A stretch of DNA of 64,000 nucleotides from the NCBI RefSeq assembly GCF_000332075.2, contig NZ_ALVU02000001.1, positions 806,001 to 870,000 of the forward strand, read 5' to 3'. The translations under genes and the position numbers were made by a program. Below, one piece after another: positions 16,230 to 26,500 of the stretch. The notes below the pieces were generated by a model. It saw only the letters and a program-made list of their open reading frames with translations, made no database searches and had not been told where the DNA came from. Source of the stretch: Synechocystis sp. PCC 7509. Lineage in GTDB: Bacteria; Cyanobacteriota; Cyanobacteriia; Cyanobacteriales; Chroococcidiopsidaceae. The number at the start of each line of letters is the position of its first letter. The stretch's first letter is position 1.

Positions 16230-16262
16230 CCCTTTTTAAGGGGGGTTAGGGGAAATCTCCGA
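16230..16262. repeat. Dispersed C/G-rich cyanobacterial repeat, copy 2
   Basis: The reverse complement reads TCGGAGATTTCCCCTAACCC then CCCTTAAAAAGGG, nearly the same as 13493-13529 in the opposite orientation. It is intergenic. Confidence 0.75.
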
Positions 16263-16289
16263 ATATTCCCTAAAACCCATCCCCAAGAA

Positions 16290-16312
16290 GGCGCAATGCT
16301 TTGCGCCCCTAC
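16290..16312. repeat. Palindromic repeat fragment (GGCGCAA...TTGCGCC)
   Basis: Arms GGCGCAA and TTGCGCC around a 4-nt loop are followed by CCTAC. It resembles half-degenerate form of the perfect palindrome at 57063-57090. It overlaps the end of the ABC exporter gene. Confidence 0.6.
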
Positions 16313-18057
16313 TTCAATATTTCTTCTAATTGGTGCTGATTCCAAAGAGTTTGATATAAACCTGGTTTTTGTACCAATTCCCCATGATTACCAGCTTGGA
16401 CAATTTGCCCTTTATCCATCACTAAGATTCTATCGGCGGTAGCGGTGGCGGATAGTTGATGAGAAATAAATACCACAGTTTTGCGTTTAGTTCCTTGGGA
16501 AAGATTGTTTAAGATATCTGTAGCAGTTTGATTATCCACACTAGAGAGGGCATCATCTAGTATTAGTACGGGCGCATCTACGAGCATTGCTCTAGCTAAA
16601 GCGGTACGCTGCCTTTGTCCGCCAGAGAGAGTAATTCCGCGTTCTCCCACGATAGTTTTGTATTCTTGGGGAAAAGTGCGAATTTCTCCGTCTATTTGGG
16701 CAACTTTGGCACTATATTCAACTTCTGCTTGGTCGCTTACCGGATCGCCGTAGCGGATGTTATTTTTAATTGTGGTGCTAAAAAGAAAGCTATCTTGAGG
16801 AACATAAGCGATCGCACTACGCAAGGAATCTAAGTCAAGTTGGGTAATATCTACCCCATCTAAAAATAATTGTCCCGGTTCAATATCTAATAAACGCGGT
16901 ATTGCATTAGCTAGAGTTGATTTGCCCGAACCAATAGCACCAACAATAGCTACAGTTTCGCCCGGAGAAATCGTTAAATTGACATTATCTAAAGCTGGAG
17001 TTTTAGCGCCAGGATAAGTAAAGCTAAGATTAACTGCTTTGAGTTCGCCTTTTACTTGCTCTTTGGGTAAATGGATAACTTGTTCGCAGTTTTGAATTTT
17101 GGGCGTGACAGTTAAAATAGATTCAATGCGATCGATACTAACTTCCCCTCGTTGGTAAGCCGTAATTGTAAAGCCTAAAAGGGCTGTAGGAAATACCAAA
17201 CGCTCTACATAAATTAAGAGTTCGAGAAAATCACCAATCGTAATTTGTCCAGAAATAATTTGACTAGATCCTAGCCACAACAAGATTAGCAAACTTACAT
17301 ACGCAAGTCCGCCCACAAGCGGAAACAAAGTATTGCGGGTTTTGGCTAGTTTTAAGTTAGCAGCTAAAAGCCTTTGGTTATTTTGACTAAAAGCCCGACG
17401 CTCATTTTCTTCTTGAGCGTAGATTTTAATTAAAGCCATCCCGCTCATATCTTCTTGAATCAACTCGCTGACAAGAGAAAGCTCCTCTTGTACCTCTAGT
17501 TGTTCGTTGCGGAGGCGATCGCTAAATAACTGTACAGTAATTAGCATAAAGGGATAAATAGCGATCGTTGCTAAAGTCAGATTGACGCTAATAGCTAACA
17601 TGGCTGGGAGAGTAAGAGCGTAAGCAAATACAGTATTTGCCAAACTCAGCACCGCAAACCCCAACAAGCGGCGGATATTTTCGACATCGCTAGTAGCGCG
17701 GTTAATCAAGTCACCCGCCGTATTAATGGCAAAATAAGCAGGTTCAAGCCTTAGCAAGTGTTGAAAAATCTTTTGTTTCAGGTCAAATTCTACCTGTCTC
17801 CCAACGCCAAATAAAGCGATACGGGAAACCATACGGATTACCCACATGACCGAACTAAGCACAATAATTAGAATAACGTAACGTACAACTTGGTCGAAAC
17901 TGAACGCCGATTGAAATTTATCGACAATTTCGCCAATTAATTTTGGAATATAGACACCAATCGCATTAACAACCAGTAAAGCAACAATACCGACAGTAGT
18001 TGCTTGCCAATGGGGGCGGAGGTAAGAACCGAGTTTAGCAAGTCGAGATTTCGCCAT
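16309..18057 (-). CDS. MsbA-like ABC exporter (fused permease/ATPase)
   Basis: 582 residues from an ATG. The N-terminal half has six membrane helices (first VGIVALLVVNAIGVYIPKL). The C-terminal ATPase has Walker A VGAIGSGKST (about 370-380), Q-loop YVPQDSFLF, signature LSGGQRQRTALARAM, Walker B VLILDDALSSVD and the switch His in VVFISHQLS. This is a half-transporter that acts as a homodimer. The substrate (lipid, peptide or drug) cannot be read from sequence. The last codons overlap a dispersed palindromic repeat. Confidence 0.9.
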   Translation of the reverse strand: MAKSRLAKLGSYLRPHWQATTVGIVALLVVNAIGVYIPKLIGEIVDKFQSAFSFDQVVRYVILIIVLSSVMWVIRMVSRIALFGVGRQVEFDLKQKIFQHLLRLEPAYFAINTAGDLINRATSDVENIRRLLGFAVLSLANTVFAYALTLPAMLAISVNLTLATIAIYPFMLITVQLFSDRLRNEQLEVQEELSLVSELIQEDMSGMALIKIYAQEENERRAFSQNNQRLLAANLKLAKTRNTLFPLVGGLAYVSLLILLWLGSSQIISGQITIGDFLELLIYVERLVFPTALLGFTITAYQRGEVSIDRIESILTVTPKIQNCEQVIHLPKEQVKGELKAVNLSFTYPGAKTPALDNVNLTISPGETVAIVGAIGSGKSTLANAIPRLLDIEPGQLFLDGVDITQLDLDSLRSAIAYVPQDSFLFSTTIKNNIRYGDPVSDQAEVEYSAKVAQIDGEIRTFPQEYKTIVGERGITLSGGQRQRTALARAMLVDAPVLILDDALSSVDNQTATDILNNLSQGTKRKTVVFISHQLSATATADRILVMDKGQIVQAGNHGELVQKPGLYQTLWNQHQLEEILK

Positions 18058-18208
18058 TAGAGCAATTGAGCAACTAAATTACGATTTTAACAACCGAGCG
18101 ATCGCAATAGTTACGCTCAAAAGGTAGGTAATAGCTGTAGAACTAAACTTATACGCCCGTATTGTTGCTTCCACTAAAAACCTATAGCATCAATAAAGAT
18201 GAACCAAT

Positions 18209-18213
18209 AGGAG
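18209..18213 (+). promoter_or_regulatory. Ribosome binding site fixing a TTG start
   Basis: AGGAG lies 8 nt before TTG 18222. It is the only good Shine-Dalgarno near the flavin reductase start and favours this TTG over upstream TTG 18162 or downstream ATG 18249. Confidence 0.6.
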
Positions 18214-18221
18214 AAAAACCC

Positions 18222-18701
18222 TTGCTAGACGAACAAGCTAAAAAAACCATGCTGCGGAAGATTCCTCATGGGCTGTATATCTGCGGTGTCAAGGACGGGG
18301 AAGAAGTCAACGGCTTTACTGTTAGTTGGTTGATGCAAGCTTCTTTTAAGCCGCCTTTAATCGTCAATTGTGTAAAACAAGATTCCAAATCTCACGCCAT
18401 GATTAAAAATAGTAGGGTATTTGCTATTAGCTTCTTGGATGCGGAACAAAAAGACATTGCTCAGAAATTTTTTCAACCCCAGCGCCGAGTTGAAAATAAA
18501 TTTGATGATGTAGAGTTTTATTTGGGAGAAACAGGCTGCCCAATTATTTCTGACTCTTTAGGCTACGTTGAGTGTCAAGTTGTCGGTGCAGTAGAACAAG
18601 GCGATCATACAGTTTATGTTGGGGAAGTGATCGCCGCTGGGATTCATCGCGAAGGCGAATCTTTGAGATTAGAGACTACAGGCTGGCAATACGGCGGTTA
18701 A
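18222..18701 (+). CDS. Flavin reductase domain protein (FMN-binding)
   Basis: 159 residues from TTG 18222, set by AGGAG 8 nt upstream. The protein is a single flavin-reductase-like domain: LRKIPHGLYICGVKDGEEVNGFTVSW at the N-terminus (split-barrel FMN fold), PPLIVNCVKQDSKSH, FAISFLDAEQ, and YVECQVVGAVEQGDHTVYVGEV toward the end. This domain also ends cyanobacterial diiron flavoproteins, but here it stands alone. The likely reaction is NAD(P)H-dependent FMN reduction, or binding of flavin for a partner. It is divergent from the ABC exporter. Confidence 0.8.
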   Translation: MLDEQAKKTMLRKIPHGLYICGVKDGEEVNGFTVSWLMQASFKPPLIVNCVKQDSKSHAMIKNSRVFAISFLDAEQKDIAQKFFQPQRRVENKFDDVEFYLGETGCPIISDSLGYVECQVVGAVEQGDHTVYVGEVIAAGIHREGESLRLETTGWQYGG

Positions 18702-18757
18702 TTAATAGTTTTGCTTTGGAGGTGGCGGGTAAGTTAATATTCCCGTCAACCGCTCCA

Positions 18758-21490
18758 TTACCCATTACTCAAAACTTTTTGTAAAGTATCCAATAATTCT
18801 TTTGCCGTATAGGGCTTGGGCAAAAAAGCTTTAACACCCGTGCCAACATTCTCTGCAAGCTGGCTATTGGAGGCAAGACCGCTAGTAGCAATTACTCTAA
18901 CTTGAGGATTTAGTTCTTGCAAGCGGGCGATCGCAGTTAAACCATCCATTGACGGCATCATAATATCCATTAGCACTACACTAATTTGATTAACGTATTC
19001 AACGTACATGGCGATCGCTTCAAAACCATCACTAGCTACAATAGCCCGATAATTATAGGTTTCTAAAGTAGTTTGAATCACCTGTTGAATCAATGGTTCA
19101 TCATCTACAATCAAAATCAACTCTTGTTGTCCGCTCAAAAGTTCCAACTCTGTAACTTGCGAACTTACAGTTTCGGCGATCGCCGGCAAGTACACTCTAA
19201 ATTGAGTTCCTTTTCCTACCTCGCTATAGACGTTGATAAAACCGCTATGATTTTTAACAATTCCTAGCACCGTAGATAGTCCTAATCCTGTACCTTTGCC
19301 AGGTTCTTTGGTAGTAAAAAACGGATCGAAAATTCGTTCCATTAATTCCGGCATAATTCCCGTTCCCGTATCTGCCACCGTAATCATTACATAGCAACCA
19401 ATACAAGCTTCTACATTCATCCGCGCATAGGCAGAATCAACAACTTGATTTTCTATAGCCAAGCTGAGAGTACCACCATTAAGCATAGCATCGCGGGCAT
19501 TAACGCAGAGATTTAGCAACACTTGATGCAACTGGTTAGCATCCGCAGCCACCGTCCACAGGTTGGGCGAGGAGCTATCGCTGCAAAGCTTAATGTTTTT
19601 GGGAAAAGTCTGACGGGCAACTTGGATTACTTCGGCTAATATATGCTTGGCTTGCAGAGGTACTCGTTTGGCTTCCGCTCCACGAGCAAAGGCCAAAATT
19701 TGCTTAACTAGCCCTGCGCCTCGCTTTGTGCTGTCTTCGATCAATGTCAACAGTCCGCGAGTTTGATCGTCAAGACCCTTAATTTTTAAAGGCAATAGTT
19801 GCACCGCCGCTAAAATTGGCGTGAGAATATTATTAAAGTCGTGAGCAATTCCGCTTGCTAGAGTGCCAAGACTTTCTAGACGTTGAACGCGCATTAATTG
19901 CGCCTCAAGTTGCTTTTTCTCAGTAATATCTGTACTTACCGTCAAAATAGATTTATGATTGCCAGATTCATCGTATACCAACGTCCAGCGACTCTCAATC
20001 ACAACAGTTTTGCCGCTAGAAGTAACATTTTGCAACTCTCCTTGCCACTGTCCTTCCTGAAATAGGATTTTCTGCATTGCGGCAAATTGCGGCAGGGTTT
20101 CCCCTGGTTTGTACAACAATTGAATCGCATTTTTGCCCAAGACTGCCTCGGATTCCCACCCATACAAACGTTCTGCGCCTTTGTTCCAAAAAAGTATGCG
20201 ATGGTCTAGATCCCGGACAAAAATTGCGTCTGTTGTAATATCGAGCAAGGCAGCTTGTTCGCGAATTTTTGCTTCTGCTTGTAAGCGATCGCTAATATCC
20301 CGTCCTTCAGGAATCAGCATCACAACTTTGCCCTCGTGATCAAAAACTGGCTTAATAGAAAAATCTACATAAGCCTTAGTGCCATCTGCCCAAATATGCT
20401 GGGATTCAAAGCGTACAAGCTCACCACCAGCAGCAGTAAAAATCGCCCTTTGCACTTGCACCTGTTGCGAACCAGTCCACCATGGAGTTAGCCAAAATGG
20501 TTGTCCGACAACATCTTTGATTTCCACTCCTACCACCTCTAAGGCGGTGCGATTAGCTTCGACGACTATTCCCTCAGTGGTTAGCAGCCCCATCAATTGA
20601 AAGGTACTATCGAAGATGGCGCGAAACTTTTGTTCGCTGCGTTTTAAATTATCTTCCGCTAGAGCGCGATCGCTAACATCAATTACCACCGAGCGATTCA
20701 TCAAGTAGCTTCCCGTACTATCAATCATTGCTGTGGCGCTCAAGCTCACGGGTAAAATTGTGCCATCAGCGCGTAACATTTGAAATTCTAAGTCGCGCAC
20801 CCAGCCTCGTTGCTGAAATAGGGAGAAGTTTTCCCAAAAAACTTGCTGGCTTTCCTCTGTCAGCAAATCGGCAAACTTTTTGCCGACGATTTGATCGCGG
20901 CTATACCCCAACATCTTGAGTTCGGTATCGTTGATGCGGACAAATACGCCATTTTTGTCTAGAGAGTGATAGCCGCAAGGAGCTTGATTATAAAGTTCTT
21001 CTAACTCCTGTGTATAGTCTCGCAAGACTTGGTTGGCAACAGCTAGGGCATTGGCTTGCAGGCGTACTTGTTCTTCGCTTTCCCGTAAAGCTTGTTCAGC
21101 GCAGCGCCGCAGGTGGCGTTCTTTTGCCTCTCGTAACTCTCGCTCCACTGCCGGCAGCAAACGAGTCAGATTGCCTTTAATAATGTAATCGTGCGCTCCC
21201 GCCTTCATGGCGGCGACGGCAGTTTCTTCGCCAATCGTGCCAGAAACAATAATAAAAGGAATGTCCAACCCCCGACTTTGGAGCAGTTTAAGAGCTTCAG
21301 GAGCGCTAAAAGTGGGTAAAGTGTAATCGGCGATCGCAATATCCCATGTCTGGCAAGCTATAGCTGCCTCCATAGCTGCGGCGGTATCAACTCTTACATA
21401 TTCTAAGGTATAGTCACCCCTCCCTAGCTCCCGCAGCATCAGGAGCATATCATCTTCCGCATCTTCGATAATTAAAACCCGCAAGTTCAT
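18758..21490 (-). CDS. Hybrid histidine kinase: REC-PAS-PAS-PAS-HisKA-HATPase-REC
   Basis: 910 residues from an ATG. An N-terminal receiver has phospho-acceptor D55 (IAIADYTLP). A coiled region then three PAS domains follow (about 165-285, 290-400, 410-525). The kinase core has H-box [12 protein letters not shown] (about 545-557), an N-box [10 protein letters not shown] and G-boxes DTGTGIMPE and [11 protein letters not shown]-terminal receiver has [11 protein letters not shown]. The H-box sequence is of the GIAHDFNN type. The protein is soluble. It follows the Rcp1-like regulator gene by 27 nt and likely belongs to the same operon as the cyanobacteriochrome kinase. Two receivers suggest phosphorelay input and output. 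Confidence 0.9.
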   Translation of the reverse strand: MNLRVLIIEDAEDDMLLMLRELGRGDYTLEYVRVDTAAAMEAAIACQTWDIAIADYTLPTFSAPEALKLLQSRGLDIPFIIVSGTIGEETAVAAMKAGAHDYIIKGNLTRLLPAVERELREAKERHLRRCAEQALRESEEQVRLQANALAVANQVLRDYTQELEELYNQAPCGYHSLDKNGVFVRINDTELKMLGYSRDQIVGKKFADLLTEESQQVFWENFSLFQQRGWVRDLEFQMLRADGTILPVSLSATAMIDSTGSYLMNRSVVIDVSDRALAEDNLKRSEQKFRAIFDSTFQLMGLLTTEGIVVEANRTALEVVGVEIKDVVGQPFWLTPWWTGSQQVQVQRAIFTAAGGELVRFESQHIWADGTKAYVDFSIKPVFDHEGKVVMLIPEGRDISDRLQAEAKIREQAALLDITTDAIFVRDLDHRILFWNKGAERLYGWESEAVLGKNAIQLLYKPGETLPQFAAMQKILFQEGQWQGELQNVTSSGKTVVIESRWTLVYDESGNHKSILTVSTDITEKKQLEAQLMRVQRLESLGTLASGIAHDFNNILTPILAAVQLLPLKIKGLDDQTRGLLTLIEDSTKRGAGLVKQILAFARGAEAKRVPLQAKHILAEVIQVARQTFPKNIKLCSDSSSPNLWTVAADANQLHQVLLNLCVNARDAMLNGGTLSLAIENQVVDSAYARMNVEACIGCYVMITVADTGTGIMPELMERIFDPFFTTKEPGKGTGLGLSTVLGIVKNHSGFINVYSEVGKGTQFRVYLPAIAETVSSQVTELELLSGQQELILIVDDEPLIQQVIQTTLETYNYRAIVASDGFEAIAMYVEYVNQISVVLMDIMMPSMDGLTAIARLQELNPQVRVIATSGLASNSQLAENVGTGVKAFLPKPYTAKELLDTLQKVLSNG

Positions 21491-21517
21491 GGCTATTACC
21501 TTCTCAATTTTGTTCTC

Positions 21518-21964
21518 TTAAAGGGGTGGTGGTTCGTTCATCAATAGCCAATACATCCCTAGTTGCCTAATTGCTTCAGAAAATTGCACAAAATCTACAG
21601 GCTTGCGGATATAGCTGTTGCAGCCAAGACTATAACTATTGAGCATATCTTGTTCTTCACTGGAAGTAGTTAAAACTACTACGGGCAGAAGTCTTGTGCG
21701 ATCGTCTTCTCGCAAGCGACGCAAAACTTCTAATCCATCAACGCGGGGTAGTTTGAGGTCGAGCAAAATTACTGTGGGTTTGAAGTTAATATCTCGCTCC
21801 GCATACATACCCGTACAAAACAGATATTCCAAAGCTTCAACTCCATCGTGGGCAACTATGACTTGATTGCTAATATGATGGCGTTTGAGGGCGCGGATTG
21901 CCAAAGCTTCATCATCAGGATTATCTTCTACGAGCAAAATTGTTTTGGTTTGTTCATTGCTCAT
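21518..21964 (-). CDS. Rcp1-like stand-alone response regulator
   Basis: 148 residues from ATG 21964; a longer frame to 22033 lies inside the kinase gene and is rejected. It is a single receiver domain with acidic pocket LLVEDNPDDE, phospho-acceptor D69 (VILLDLKLPRVDG), and VVVLTTSSEEQD, YIRKPVDF. The pattern matches Rcp1-type partners of cyanobacterial phytochromes. No output domain is present. Its ATG overlaps the kinase stop by 4 nt (ATGA), so the two are translationally coupled and probably cognate. Confidence 0.92.
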   Translation of the reverse strand: MSNEQTKTILLVEDNPDDEALAIRALKRHHISNQVIVAHDGVEALEYLFCTGMYAERDINFKPTVILLDLKLPRVDGLEVLRRLREDDRTRLLPVVVLTTSSEEQDMLNSYSLGCNSYIRKPVDFVQFSEAIRQLGMYWLLMNEPPPL

Positions 21965-23385
21965 GTTTCTACCTCCTCCGCTACTAAAGTAAAATAGAAT
22001 GTTGCGCCTTGTCCCAAAATTCCCTCTGCCCATACACGCCCGCCGTGACGATGCACAATCCTTTGCACGGTAGCAAGTCCAATGCCATTGCCAGGAAATT
22101 CATGGCTGGCGTGCAATCGCTGAAACGGGCTAAACAACTTGTTGCTATAAGCCATATCAAAACCTGTGCCATCATCGCGCACAAAATAGACGGTAGTCCC
22201 GTTTGTTTCCAGCCTTGTACCCACCTCAATTTTTGCTTGCAGTTGTTTGGACGTAAACTTCCAAGCATTATTTAGTAAATTTTCCAACACGACTTGTAGC
22301 AGGTGACTATCGGCTTGAGCAACTAATCCTGGTTGGAGCGTAAACTCTACCTGTCGCTCTGGCTGTGTCTGCTGTAAATGGGTGCAGATGCGACTAGCTA
22401 ATCGGTTGATATCTACAGATTCTACGTGCATATCAGTGCGCGTCACCCGTGAAAGGGTGAGCAAATCATCGATTAATTGTCCCATTCGTTGGGTAGCTAG
22501 GCGAATCCGCCGCAAATAGTCTTGCCCCGTTGGATCTAGTTGTTCGCCGCAATCTTCTAACACCGCCTGACTAAAGCCATCAATACTACGTAAGGGCGCG
22601 CGCAGATCATGGGATACAGAATAGCTAAAGGCTTCTAATTCTTTATTTACTGCTTTTAGTTCAAGGATAGCTTGCCGCAATCCCTGGTTTAATGCCTGCT
22701 CTCGTTGTTCTGCTTGCTGGCGTTCCTCAATTTCTAGGCGTAAGGTTGTCAAAAGTTCGGCGTGCTGGAGGGCAACTCCCAATTGATTAGCAATTTGGTT
22801 GATAAAATCAATCTCAATATCTTGCCACTGTCGAGGGGCGCTACATTGATGGATGCAGAGCAGTCCCCAGAGTTTTTCCCCTTGTAAAAGTGGTACGACT
22901 AAATTCGCTTTGATTTCAAACTGTGCCAAAATATCGCGGTGACAGTCGCTCAGTCCAGCGTTATAAATATCCGCTACTGCCTGCACCCGTCCTTTTTGAT
23001 AATGGATGGCAAACTGATCGCCAAAGCAATAATCGTGAACTTTTTTTTTCATAGCCGAGGAAAAAGCCGGATCGACATCTTCCGAGACAAATTCGCCATC
23101 ATTCCAGCCAGAATCTGCGTAGAAACGAAACATTCCTACTCGATCGGCGTTTAAAAGTTGACGCACTTCGATCGCTGTGGTACGAAAAATTGTCTCCAAG
23201 TCTATTGGTTCTCGCAGCCGCGCGATCGCCCGATACAGAGTTTCCCGTTGCTCGGCAAGGGAATGAGCTTGACTAATTTCTTGCTTTAAGGGTTGTATTT
23301 CGTCGCTCAAGGTTTGTTTAAGTTGTTCAAACGCGAATTCGTCAATGCAAAAGCTGCGTAGTTTTGCTAAGGTTTCTAAATTCAT
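21961..23385 (-). CDS. Candidate DXCF-type cyanobacteriochrome histidine kinase
   Basis: 474 residues from ATG 23385; the frame upstream to 23538 starts with TTG and is unsupported. A GAF domain (about 55-205) carries both bilin-linked cysteines of DXCF cyanobacteriochromes: DYCF (D118-C120) and the canonical C148-H149 in AGLSDCHRDIL. The flanking signature IKANLVVPLL and LWGLLCIHQC is also typical. A coiled linker leads to HisKA (SYSVSHDLRAPLRSID) and HATPase (NLLNNAWKFTS, RDDGTGFD, GNGIGLATV). The predicted chromophore is phycocyanobilin or phycoviolobilin, so it senses short-wavelength light. The GAF assignment is strong by motif; actual bilin binding is inference. It overlaps the response regulator gene. 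Confidence 0.82.
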   Translation of the reverse strand: MNLETLAKLRSFCIDEFAFEQLKQTLSDEIQPLKQEISQAHSLAEQRETLYRAIARLREPIDLETIFRTTAIEVRQLLNADRVGMFRFYADSGWNDGEFVSEDVDPAFSSAMKKKVHDYCFGDQFAIHYQKGRVQAVADIYNAGLSDCHRDILAQFEIKANLVVPLLQGEKLWGLLCIHQCSAPRQWQDIEIDFINQIANQLGVALQHAELLTTLRLEIEERQQAEQREQALNQGLRQAILELKAVNKELEAFSYSVSHDLRAPLRSIDGFSQAVLEDCGEQLDPTGQDYLRRIRLATQRMGQLIDDLLTLSRVTRTDMHVESVDINRLASRICTHLQQTQPERQVEFTLQPGLVAQADSHLLQVVLENLLNNAWKFTSKQLQAKIEVGTRLETNGTTVYFVRDDGTGFDMAYSNKLFSPFQRLHASHEFPGNGIGLATVQRIVHRHGGRVWAEGILGQGATFYFTLVAEEVET

Positions 23386-23521
23386 AATTAGCAAGTTATG
23401 GCAATAAGTACCAACAGGGGAGAAGGGATTAATTTCTGTTCTTATACGAGCAATATACAACGCTGAGAATAGTATTAAGTAGCAGAGGCAGCGAGTTAAT
23501 ACGATCGCCCAAACAAGATTT

Positions 23522-26500
23522 TTATTCTGCTTCCCCAATTAATGTAAATGCTGCCCAATCTCTAGGGTTGGGGTTTTGCTTCATAGTGTTTAGCATCGCC
23601 TGACGCAGCGCTTGAGCCTTATCGGGATCTTTTTGCATATTTTGATAAAAATTTGTCATCAAGGTAGATGTAGACTCATCTGGCACTAGCCACAAGGACA
23701 CAATTACACTCGATACCCCGGCACTGATCCAAGAACGGGATAAGCCAATAATTCCATCTCCGGTAATTTGCCCCCGCCCAGTATTACAAGCACTCATGAC
23801 GACTAAATCGGCATCCAGTTTCAAGTCGAGGATTTCTTCGGCGGTAAATAAACCGTTATCTTTGCCTGAAGGGGCTAGAGCGATCGCACTTCCTAGTCCC
23901 CGCACATCATCTAATAACCCATGCGTTGCTAAATGTACAATCCGCGAACCCGGCAACTTAGCCACAATCGCCGCTTTAGTGGCATTTGCGCCAGTAATTG
24001 CTTGAGTTTTTAATAGTGGTGCGATCGCCTTTGCTTCAATTTCGGCGGCGGGTAAACTAGCTAATTGTACGGGGGCTAAACCAAGTTCGGGGGCGACTTT
24101 GGGCATAGTTGGATTACCAACTACTGTTGCGCCTCTATTTTGGTTTGACGCTAGTCTTTTCCGCCCGTGAGTCACTGCTAGTAATTGAATTGAGGGCGAT
24201 GTCAAAATAGTATGTTGCTCAATTAAATACTTGCCGTTTGCTTGTTGCAATGCTGGGAAAGGTACTAAAAATAAAGAGCCTTGAGGAATAAAAACTACCC
24301 GCGCTGATGGGTTAGTAGGCAATTGGTCAGCGATGGGTTGAATTAGTAGCTGATATAGTTGCTGTAAACTACTGCGACTCCTACCGGGAATTGCTTGACG
24401 GCTATTATTGACTAAATTGCTGAGAGAATTATTTTTTTGTTGCCATAAAGGTTTCAAGTCGCTGCGTCGGAACACGACTTCCCCTGTAGGTTTAACTACC
24501 CAAATATATAGCTCCGATTCTCTAATTTGAGTTTTTCCTTCTACCTTAAACTCATCAAATATTAGGGAATATTCTACAAGGGTTGCTTTTTGCTGCTGGG
24601 CAATTTGGCGAATTTGCTTAATATTTGGTAAAGGTACAGACTCTGCCGATTGTGGGGCTACTTTTTTGGCGAGTAGTTCCAAAAATGCCCGCGCCCTACC
24701 TCTTTCAGAAGTTTCTAGCGCCGCTTCAGGCTGATTGCGACCCACTAAAATTTGTTGCAAAATACTATATATGCCCGATTGGGTATCAAAGATAGATACT
24801 TTGTTGGCATCGCTCAAACCAGGGCGTAATGATTCAATTATAGCGATCGCTTTTTCTAACGATTGCTGTGCCGCTTCTAGCTTACCAGCCTTAAATAAGG
24901 TATAGCCAATATTAGTTAAAGTTTGTCCTTCCCCGGAGCGATTATTAACTTGTTGCAAAATTGTCAAGGCTTGCTGGTAAGATTTCAGCGCTTGGTCATA
25001 ATTACCTTGCAAGCGGCTAACTTCGCCAATATTATTTAGAGTTGTGCCTTCAATGGCGCGATTGCCTACAACTTTTGTAATTATTAAACCTTTTTCGTAA
25101 GATGCGATCGCTTTTGCATAATCTCCTTGACGGCGGTTAACTTCACCAATATTATTCAAAAGCGTTCCCACCCCGGCGCGATTTCCTACCTTTTCTAAAA
25201 TTGCTAAAGCTTGTTCGTAAGTTTGAAGTGCGCGATCATAATCCTCGTAGCGCAGATAAACATTACCAATATTGGTTAGTATAGTTCCTTCGCTAGAGCG
25301 ATTGCCTAGAACTTGACTAATTTTCAAAGCCGATTGCAGAGATTGCAGCGATTTATCGTACTGACCAATGCTTTCATAAAGTAAGCCAATATTGCCTAAA
25401 CTTACTGATTCTCCAGCTTTATCGCCGATCGCTTTAACTATCTTTAGCGACTGCTCGTAGACTGCTATCGCCTCGGCGTAGCGACTTTGACCTTGATAAA
25501 CCAAACCAATATTATTTAACGTCCTACTCTCTCCGGCGGGGCTACCAACTTTTTTATAGATAGCCAATCCTTGATTAAAAGATTCCAGTGCTTGAGTATA
25601 TTCGCCTCGGTAAGTGTAAACTAAGCCCATTCCGCCATAAATTTGACCTTCTATAGCAGGATTACCCAAAGCTTTTGCTAAAACTAAAGCTTGCTTGTAA
25701 GACTCCAATGCTTGAGCATACTGGCTTTGATTGAGGTAAATATCGCCAATACTGTAGACAATATTTACTTCTATAGCTTTATCGCCAATTTCTTTAGCAA
25801 CTTGTAACCCTTGCTGATAAGAACTTAATGCTTGGGCGTACTGACTTTGATTTGCATAAACTAAGCCTATACTAATTAAAAGTTGAGCAACAGCAGATTT
25901 GTCACCAATAGCCCTAGCGGTTTCTATAGCTGGTTGGTAAGCGGCTAATGCTTGGGCGTACTCTCCGGTAGCCGTATAAGCTAATCCGATATTATTAAGA
26001 CTAATTGCTTCTAAAGAACGATTGCCAAATTCTCTAGAAATTTTCACCGCCTGTTGAAACGAGTCTAGGGCTTGAGGGTATTGGCTGCGACTGTAATAAA
26101 TTAAGCCAATATTATTTAATGTCGTGCCAACAATTGATTTATTTCCTACCGCCTCATGCAAAACTAAAGCTTGCTGATAAGTCTCTAAAGCTTTGGCATA
26201 CTGACCTTGAGATGTGTAGACTAAACCAATATTATTAAGCGTTGTGCCTTCTTCGGCGCGGTTTTTGGTTTCTTTATGAATCGCCAAGGCTTGCTGTAAC
26301 GATACCAACGCGGGAGCATAATCACCGCGACTGTAGTGAATTAAGCCAATGTTATTTAATGTAGTGCCAGCAAGGACGCGGTTTTTAGTTTCTTTGTGAA
26401 TAGCCAAACCTTGCTCTGCAAATTTTAGAGCTTGAACATAATTACCTTGACTTTGATATACAGAGCCAATATTAGTAATTACAATCCCTTCCTCGGACTT

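Noticed and set aside
21518-22033. 171-residue version of the response regulator
   Set aside because: The extra 23 residues lie in the kinase C-terminus. The ATG at 21964 begins directly with the receiver domain and overlaps the kinase stop as ATGA.
21961-23538. 525-residue version of the cyanobacteriochrome kinase
   Set aside because: It starts with TTG and adds a basic leader with an unconvincing helix. ATG 23385 gives a clean soluble kinase start.
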